The translations under genes were made by a program, and so were the position numbers. Positions 57,513-64,000 of a stretch of 64,000 bases of DNA are shown piece by piece; position 1 is the stretch's first letter, and each line of letters opens with the position of its first letter. The notes below the pieces were generated by a model. That model ran no database searches. It worked only from the letters and a program-made list of their open reading frames with translations, and was not told the origin of the DNA. Origin of the DNA: Rhynchonema sp. JSB1_4 (taxonomy: Eukaryota > Nematoda > Chromadorea > Monhysterida > Xyalidae); NCBI GenBank assembly GCA_030248065.1, contig JASAMV010000990.1, forward strand, positions 58,736 through 122,735. Reading direction: 5' to 3'.

Positions 57513-60154
57513 TCAAACACCCCAACTGCTTTGGTCGATCGGAAATGAATTGGTACGTCTGATGCACGTAAATGGCATGGCCTTTTTCAGACATTTGCAT
57601 TCCATCATTTCGAGAAACATTGGCAGCAGTTTCTTTTTCATCTGCGGACTGTAGAATATGTAAACATAGAACAATATAGCATGGTGAAGGTACAAAAGGA
57701 TGTAGACGGCCATGGTTAGGCCCTGCATGAACGGCGATGTTGGATCGAAGGTCATGTAGAATGTGAGAATGCGAAATACGTAGTAGGGCAGGTTGAGAAC
57801 CACGAACACCGTCGTGATGACCAGCAGCGTCCGCGTCAAATATAGTTCTTTGCGTCGCAACTTGGTGTTGGGCGTGTTGGTTTGGATGGAAGAACATGAA
57901 GGACCTGCATACGGTGTGGGATTGTTGTCATATGCACGGTACCAACATCTTGAACTTTTTTGTGTTATTTCAGTGTGATCAATTTTTTCAAATGCGCATG
58001 GGATTGAACATGTGCTAACAAGAACATAACCATGACGTGAGGACGTTGTGCCAAATTCTCGCAACCGCATTGGTGTCCAGAGGATTGTTCTTTCTGGAAT
58101 TCGGTATGGCCTAACAACAGATATTTGCACGGCCCGTCCTGTTTTCACACACGGGCGGTGCACCAGGGCTTCGTCATCGTCAACTGTGATGCAGAAGATG
58201 CTAAAAAGAAAGAAACAACACCAACTTGGACTTTTCGAGCCGAACCATGACAGCTCCGAGTCATTTGGCTCATCCATGTTATTCGTCTTCACGGTCAACA
58301 AATGGCCGAATCGCGAATTCACGGTCGCATTGCTGTCGGTGGACGGGCCCTGCTGTTGACCTTGTTGTTTCAGGCAACTTTGCATTCGCGGATGACTGCT
58401 CATTGTGACCATTTGAATATTGCCATTGTTTATATCGTTATTAGTGTTGTTGCTGTTCATCTTTTTATTCAGCGACAGTGTTTTTCGCAATTTATGTCCC
58501 CATGAGGCTGTTGGGCTGGCTGTTGTAACCGTGGGGTCCGCACCGTGCACTGCACCATGGAGACTGACTTTGGCTGGCGCCTGACATTGGAATGGAAGTA
58601 CATGTACGGAATTAGCACCGTTTACACATCAGCTTACATATGTATTTCCATAACTGCGGTGTGTTACTCAACACAAGGGAAGCATAAATCCTGGTGATCG
58701 GTTCGGAGTGATACAAGTTTCGTACGGGCGGCAAACCCCGCGGTTGCTGTCCACCCCTTTGACCACTGAGCTATAGATACTGTACGTCAACGAACCGTGT
58801 GATTGTCTGCATGATGCACAGCTGGATGCAGTTTGACCTCGGTGCTGAACGTGACCTTCATTCCGTCGCCGCCTCGCTCAATGAAACATTGACGCAACTT
58901 TAGCATTATGTACACGTTGAGCACACAGATCAATGTGGTCGGCAGCGCTGAGCACAGCACCAGCTCGATGTAGCTGCAAAGTCGCATCGGTCAAAATAGA
59001 CTGCAAACAGACAAGCGAGCACAAAACCTGCTAATGCGCAAGCGGCCGTCTGGTGCGTGCGTTCTCACGGATCTGACCTGGTGCACGACACATCCGTGAA
59101 AAACAGCTCGAAACGGGCACCAGAAACACGATGTGGCCAGGCCACAACCCACAAAGTCGCGAGACATCCTTTCTCACTGTGTAACAGCGGACATCAATGA
59201 TCACTCACGTGTGCACTTGGTACATGACCGCAATGTGCTTGACTCGTGGATCAAACGTGCAGACAGTGACCCCATTGCTGTCAGCAGGTATCGGCTTAAG
59301 CATGTACAGCAGGGGAACATTCAGCAGCACAGTCACCAACGTCAGACACCAAATGTGTTTGATCGCCACTTGTCTGTAAACATTGTGGTAATTGAAAGGT
59401 AGGAACCTTGAAGTTCAACATTTTCAAAGTTAAAGAAACATACACTTTTATGTAAAAAATGCAGTTTTTGTTGTTCGAGCCAACCTGGTGGTGACGATGC
59501 GTCGACAGCCACAAAACGCCCAGGCGCGGTCCACACAAATCAAGGTGATTAGCCAAACGCTCGCGAAATCACACGAACTTGACACAAATGTGACCGTCTG
59601 AGAAGAAATATTTTTTAAATTTTGCTTTGGTTATGTTGGTCCACGATAGCAAAAAACTAAGCGCCGCTTGAAGAAGACCCTTGTCCTTCGGTTTGCATGT
59701 TGCCTCCTTGCTCTGCCTTCAGCATTAGGAAAACCCAGCTGCCGAGCCGTGTATAAACTGTTGGCATGACAAGAAATTTTTTGAAGTTTTTTACCTTACA
59801 GACGACGGTGCTGCGATGGTACAACTGTCCATGCATGAGTGTTTTGTCCAACCACACCGTCAGCACACTTGACAGGAACAAACTGCTGAATATGGCCAAT
59901 GCCAATAAATATGTGTTGGATGCCAGTTGACGTAGACAGTTGACTGACCGAATCAGCACCCAGGCAAGATAATTACCAGTGAAACCGACTAGAACGAAGA
60001 TGGGCAGCAGAATTTTGTAGACTGTCCGTGATATCGATAATAAAGTGTCCATTGATGCATTGTCCTCCCCTGTGATCACTGATGATCTCTCTTCATGAAT
60101 CATCATACTGTTCGGCTGAGTGAATGTTTCATTATCAGCCGCTTGAATGGCCAT
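57513..60154 (-). CDS. Rhodopsin-type neuropeptide GPCR (FMRFamide-receptor-like)
   Basis: Six exons give 520 residues from the ATG at 60154: 59795-60154, 59485-59597, 59209-59373, 58796-58973, 58226-58580, 57513-57904. The N-terminus has glycosylation sites (NET, NAS). TM1 holds the GN motif (LVGFTGNYLAWVLI), TM2 is TYLLALAIFSSLFL, and TM3 contains SCDFASVWLITLICVDRAWA, in which DRA replaces the usual DRY/ERY. TM4-5 are separated by a loop with VCTFDP, TM6 is LLVITTVFVVLNLPYYVFRI, and TM7 is ILLYLHHAILFYVYIFYSP. The third intracellular loop is long and rich in N, Q and S. The overall pattern fits the FMRFamide/neuropeptide receptor group; the ligand is not determinable. The frame is open upstream of the chosen ATG, so a 5' exon could add residues. 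A tRNA-like sequence lies in the intron between exons 4 and 5. Confidence 0.85.
58690..58780 (-). repeat. tRNA-derived SINE-like or tRNA pseudogene fragment
   Basis: On the minus strand TAGCTCAGTGGT is a perfect tRNA A box. About 45 bases on, GTACGAAAC differs from the B-box core GTTCGAAAC by one base. Acceptor and anticodon stems do not close, so this is not a functional tRNA. The body resembles the tRNA-related head of a SINE. It lies in the receptor intron 58581-58795, in the same orientation as the gene. Confidence 0.5.
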
Positions 60155-60678
60155 GTTTTGCGAATTATAGGCAAGATTGCGGGACTGGATGAAGGTGCTA
60201 TAAATGGAGTTTGAACTAGAAGTGGAGTTCGAGTCATATCGCAAGCAGTCGCAAACATAGATGGTTATAAAAATAGTTAGTGTTTATGATGAAAATCTAT
60301 CGCATGAAACTGCACACACGATCAGGTGAAAGGAAAGGTCACCTTGTATTACATCCATGTGTCATGCTTGTACATGTTTTTTGCACGTTGATATTGACAC
60401 ATGTATAGGGTGCACATATGTACAAAGTAACCAATACTTAATGCGTGCAAAACAAGACTGAAAATGACGTGAGCTTCAGCATGGATCGCATCGCAAGGAT
60501 TCGATGACGGAACAGCCGAAAAAACTATGTATGTAGGCAACACCCGGAATTTGTAACTTAGCGCAATAACCTAAAGCTGAAACCTGAGCAAAATCCCTAT
60601 GGGCAAAAAAAGAGAAGAGTACAAAAAAACTAGCAAAACCTGAGCCTAAGCCTTGATTCATACCATAACAAGCCTAAG
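60155..60678. other. Receptor upstream region
   Basis: Probable promoter and 5' UTR of the minus-strand receptor, possibly with a missing 5' exon. GCCTAAGCC-type words are near 60648. Nothing else recognised. Confidence 0.4.
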
Positions 60679-60976
60679 GGCTCCACCAGATAGACCCGAA
60701 ACCCGAAACACGAAATATAATTTTTTCGATGTCCATGTTTCGGGTTTCGGGTTTTGAAAAAAAAATCCGAAACCCGAAACACAAAGCATGATAATCGAAA
60801 ATGTTTCGGTCCTGCCACTTGTAGCAGACGTGCACAATTTATACAGTCAGTCGAAACATTTTCGAGTATCATGCTTTGTGTTTCGGGTTTCGGGGTTTTT
60901 TTTTTCAAAACCCGAAACATGGACATAGAAAAAATTATATTTCGTGTTTCGGGTTTCGGGTCTATCTGGTGGAGCC
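60679..60976. mobile_element. 298-bp foldback element with CGAAACCCGAAAC arms
   Basis: The ends GGCTCCACCAGATAGACCCG (60679-60698) and the exact complement (60957-60976) start inverted arms of about 120-135 bases with few mismatches. The arms are rich in CCCGAAAC/GTTTCGGG words. The central loop of about 45 bases is unique. The flanking direct repeat CTAAG (60674-60678 and 60977-60981) is a plausible 5-bp target duplication. No coding capacity. Confidence 0.85.
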
Positions 60977-63900
60977 CTAAGCCAAGGTCGTCAAAAGAAC
61001 AACGAGATGATAAAGATGACATCTTACTGAACCAAACCAGTCTACTGTACCGTTCAAGATATCGGATAATCCAATCGTTTTTTCTGGTTATTCCGTCGTG
61101 ATGCGCAACCGGACTCAATATCCGGGTGGGAAGAAAATTCCCGATAGTCCGTCACCGGATGTCCTGTCGCACTGCAGGTACTCAACGTTTTAGTATTCAA
61201 CTGCGTCTTATTATGGGTACTGTACATAAAATACTCGTTCAAAATAAGCCGAACCTGAGTGATAACCGAGCTTGAAACAGTACAGCTCTTTGATGGGGCT
61301 GTATAGGCACCGTATGTACCCCTCACGGGCGATTGGTGTTTGTAAGCTGTGTTTACTCTGAATGGCGCGGCACCTTGGAATATAATGGGTTTCATTCACA
61401 AACTATACGTGATACGGTACACTCGTTTCCGGTACAGGCAACACTCAACACCAACACAAAATTTACGCGGTGCTCCGATACAGTAAAACTTTAATTGTGG
61501 ACTTGTTTGATTGAAGTTACCTCAGTGTTCCTGAATTTTGATAATTTGTGTCAGTTGGTATGGGCATTAGCCCCAGGCCTCTCACTAATCATGTGAAAAA
61601 CGAGGTGAAGATGATTAGCTCTTTTTTAATGTTCAGGTGCGTGTGTACATACACAGGTTTCAAACGGATCCATGCGGGGGCGTCTGCGCGCTCCTGCTAC
61701 ACAGTATTTGATCGGCTTGCAAGCTTCTGCATCTAAAGCTGTCCTACTACCGGAGCTTTCAACGTAAATCACTTGGATAAACCTGGGGGACACCGAGTAT
61801 GGAAACTGTGTAGGTAGAAAGAACCGGAAACACAAAACGTCAAAATTTCAACCAACAGCAAATTTGCCTAATTCAAATCACTGTTTTGTCCCGTTCAGGT
61901 GAAGTTCGTTATAATCACATTTAATTATGGTCGCAGAATGTCAATATTTTGTTGTAAAATGTCCCCCACGAACAAGATTGAACACAGTTCGAAAATTTTC
62001 TCTTTACAGTTTCCGAGGGCCGTAAGTGGGCTCGTTTCCACTCAGAGCCCCGGGGGTTCTGATTGGATGTTTTTCTTTTTGTCGGAATACTCAAGCAGCC
62101 AGCAGCAGTTGCCCCTTGGAGCCCCGGGGCTTCATTTGGAAAATTCCTATAGTTCGCAAGTCAAAGTGTCAGTGTAATGCTGCTCTCGATACATGTGGTA
62201 TGTACTTACAGTATATTACCAACAAAGAGTACCGCACGTTTTTATATAACCTATACTGTACAGGTGGTAAGATAAGAATTTGAGGAACTGCCATACGCCA
62301 CAAAAGCAACATGCGAAACACGTCTTTGCAGCGTTTCGCCCGGGGTTCGTCTAGCTATTTGTATTTCTTCACGCTTGACAAAATGGCGCCGACGGTTTCC
62401 ATGCGACTGCACTGCAGACTTTCAGCTCGCACAAAAAAAACTACATATCTGTCCAAAACAGTCGGAAATATTGTATTATACTTGCGAATCGTAGGCACGA
62501 CAAACACAAGAAATAGCCTGCAATTACCGTCGCCACAACTGAGTTGCTGCAAGCAAGATCAATCAAAGGGTTTCATTCTGACAGTGCGCCTTCAATACGT
62601 CGGAATGAAGTGGCGAACCGGAAACGCAAAAGTTTGTTACCCGGAGCACGGTACACCCGTGGTTATCGATTATGTAAAGTATATGGTGGTGACAACCGAA
62701 AATGTATACCTGGTGCATAATTTGGATGAATTTTTAAAGGATAATCATAAAGCACTTCTATGAAACATCACTGTTCGTCGCAGGTACAGTAACTTCTAAT
62801 GCGTTCTCATCAAAATGCAATCCACGTACTAAACGTTAAATTTATTCTTGCTTCATCTCGGCTGAGATGGCCTCATAAACGAGATAAACGCAAGTGATCT
62901 CGCAAATAAACAAGGTATAGGTGCCACACAATTGTGCATTATTAATAATACAGTTCCTAAAATGTCTTTTGCGTGGGCACAAGATAAGGTACAGGTCTCT
63001 GCGTAAGTTTGGGCTTGGGGTAGTGCTGTAATGGAATACGCATCGCACGCTTCATGTGTATCAGCGTGCCAGCATTGTCACTCCATGGCGTTACCGCAAA
63101 CGTACGTGGAGATCTGTACAGTATATACGCAACATACTGTGTACAAGACCTGTGTTATGACGTATGTAAATGTACTGGCGTGCCCAGCCCATAACTATAC
63201 GTATCCAAAAACGGCGCCGTTTATGGCCGGCTTGGTGAAGCGTGCACGTACAGCACTGATTTTAGCGCAGCCAATCAGCGTGCGCATGATCTCAACGGTC
63301 AGCACCGGTCTCGAAAGTAATCAACGTACTGCACGCGCACGCAGATCGACGTTTGGACCCGTACGGCTGCCCACGACGGAAATATTGGATACGTGGGATT
63401 GAGTGGTTCAGTAATCATGTCCACAGGGAAAGCCGAATATAAACACATTACCTAGTGCGGAGTCCGGAACACACGCATGAAACTACTAGTTCGCAGAGAC
63501 ATTTTCGTCACGGCCGCACCCTGTTTTACATGTGTATAGTTATAGTACATATATGTACGTGAATCCAGCCTGATTCAAATAAGAAGAGATCGTGCTGAGC
63601 TATGATCGACCATCAGACGATGAACCATCACCACATCTGTGGATCTCTAGTCCATTATCATGCAACCGGCAAGAAACAGCATAAGACCACGTCGGACCCG
63701 GTTGTATTGGGGCACGTCAAAAATTTGCGCCGCGAAGCGAAAACAACAGAACCACCAAGCGCGTGCTATTTCACCACAAAGCAAAAACTGACTGACAAAT
63801 TCATGTCGTGCGTGTTTGGCATCTGAGTACATATACGTAGATCACATCGTCTTGGACTTTGGTTTGGTGGGGCGAAACCTGGCCATAATACGCCAAATCC

Positions 63901-64000
63901 AGAAATTTAGTGCCACGCGCATCTAATGTACATATGTACATACGACGTTGTTCCAGCAGTTGTACTGCGTCGTTTACGTCAAAACATTGGTGCGCCACGC
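60977..64000. other. Terminal region, no firm gene
   Basis: The longest candidate is a plus-strand frame at 62311-62763 (150 codons) with no recognisable domain, followed immediately by a reversed TGATGTTTCA copy at 62761-62770. A second weak plus-strand frame is at 63031-63402. Neither has splice or homology support. TACAGTA/TACTGTA and TACATATGTAC words are frequent. Confidence 0.35.
62311..62763 (+). CDS. Uncertain 150-codon ORF
   Basis: An uninterrupted frame starting MRNTSLQRFARGSSSYLYFF and ending FLKDNHKALL. The middle is basic (RLHCRLSARTKKTTY), and the end has an acidic/hydrophobic pattern (YMVVTTENVYLVHNLDEF) that could be a folded domain. No signal peptide and no known motif. It is only moderately longer than chance expectation at this base composition, so it may not be real. 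Confidence 0.2.
   Translation: MRNTSLQRFARGSSSYLYFFTLDKMAPTVSMRLHCRLSARTKKTTYLSKTVGNIVLYLRIVGTTNTRNSLQLPSPQLSCCKQDQSKGFILTVRLQYVGMKWRTGNAKVCYPEHGTPVVIDYVKYMVVTTENVYLVHNLDEFLKDNHKALL

Noticed and set aside
58690..58780. Functional tRNA gene
   Set aside because: The A and B boxes are recognisable but acceptor, D and anticodon stems do not pair.
60700..61118. Minus-strand 162-residue frame across 60630-61118
   Set aside because: It is a translation of the foldback element's CCCGAAAC words and has no protein character.

Overview
This is eukaryotic DNA from a small invertebrate, most likely a nematode or close relative. Every well-resolved protein gene is split by introns of tens to hundreds of bases with GT-AG ends, often closing in TTTCAG. 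The protein kinase is of the CK1/TTBK-like type that is strongly expanded in nematodes (LRKIYVLDFGMARKY after a HRD...KPGNFAIG loop), and GCCTAA/TTAGGC telomere-like hexamers occur as interstitial repeats. The clade call is an inference from these traits; no species can be named. Gene density is low and about a third of the window is repeat-derived.

Layout. 0-11 kb: one uncharacterised serine-rich reading frame (minus strand), otherwise gene-poor DNA with a 184-bp palindrome near 8 kb. 11.1 kb: a tiny secreted-peptide gene ending in RLRFG, a likely amidated RFamide precursor. 11.8-16.6 kb (minus): a complete 12-exon 4-coumarate-CoA-ligase-like acyl-CoA synthetase, 557 aa. 17.2-17.9 kb (minus): the 3' part of a gene with an L51/S25/CI-B8-like domain. 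20.0-21.1 kb (minus): MED10 with a 50-codon ORF ending 57 nt upstream of its start codon. 22.35 kb (minus): TRIAP1/Mdm35-type twin CX9C protein. 22.6-25.9 kb: a nest of non-autonomous DNA transposons. 26.3-28.3 kb (plus): the kinase. 29.3-33.1 kb (minus): a complete 12-exon SLC22-type transporter, 577 aa. 34.0-35.2 kb (minus): a poorly resolved secreted protein. 35.9-40.6 kb (plus): two tandem 8-exon paralogues of a secreted YHYH-domain protein, both 329 aa. 41.3-43.2 kb (minus): a 5'-truncated LINE reverse transcriptase. 43.2-46.5 kb: hAT-like elements and other repeats. 46.6-56.5 kb (plus): WDR59, a GATOR2 subunit. 57.5-60.2 kb (minus): a 6-exon rhodopsin-type neuropeptide receptor, 520 aa. 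60.2-64 kb: no firm gene, one 298-bp foldback element.

The genes belong to unrelated cell processes (lipid activation, transcription, mitochondrial lipid transfer, solute transport, TORC1 signalling, neuropeptide signalling), as expected of a random metazoan segment. The strongest unexplained signal is a 10-mer, TGATGTTTCA, with 21 perfect copies on the two strands against about 0.1 expected by chance. At least nine lie within about 35 nt of a splice site. In one transporter intron an inverted pair of it spans much of the intron. Several transposon insertions are resolved to the base by perfect 8-bp or TA target duplications.
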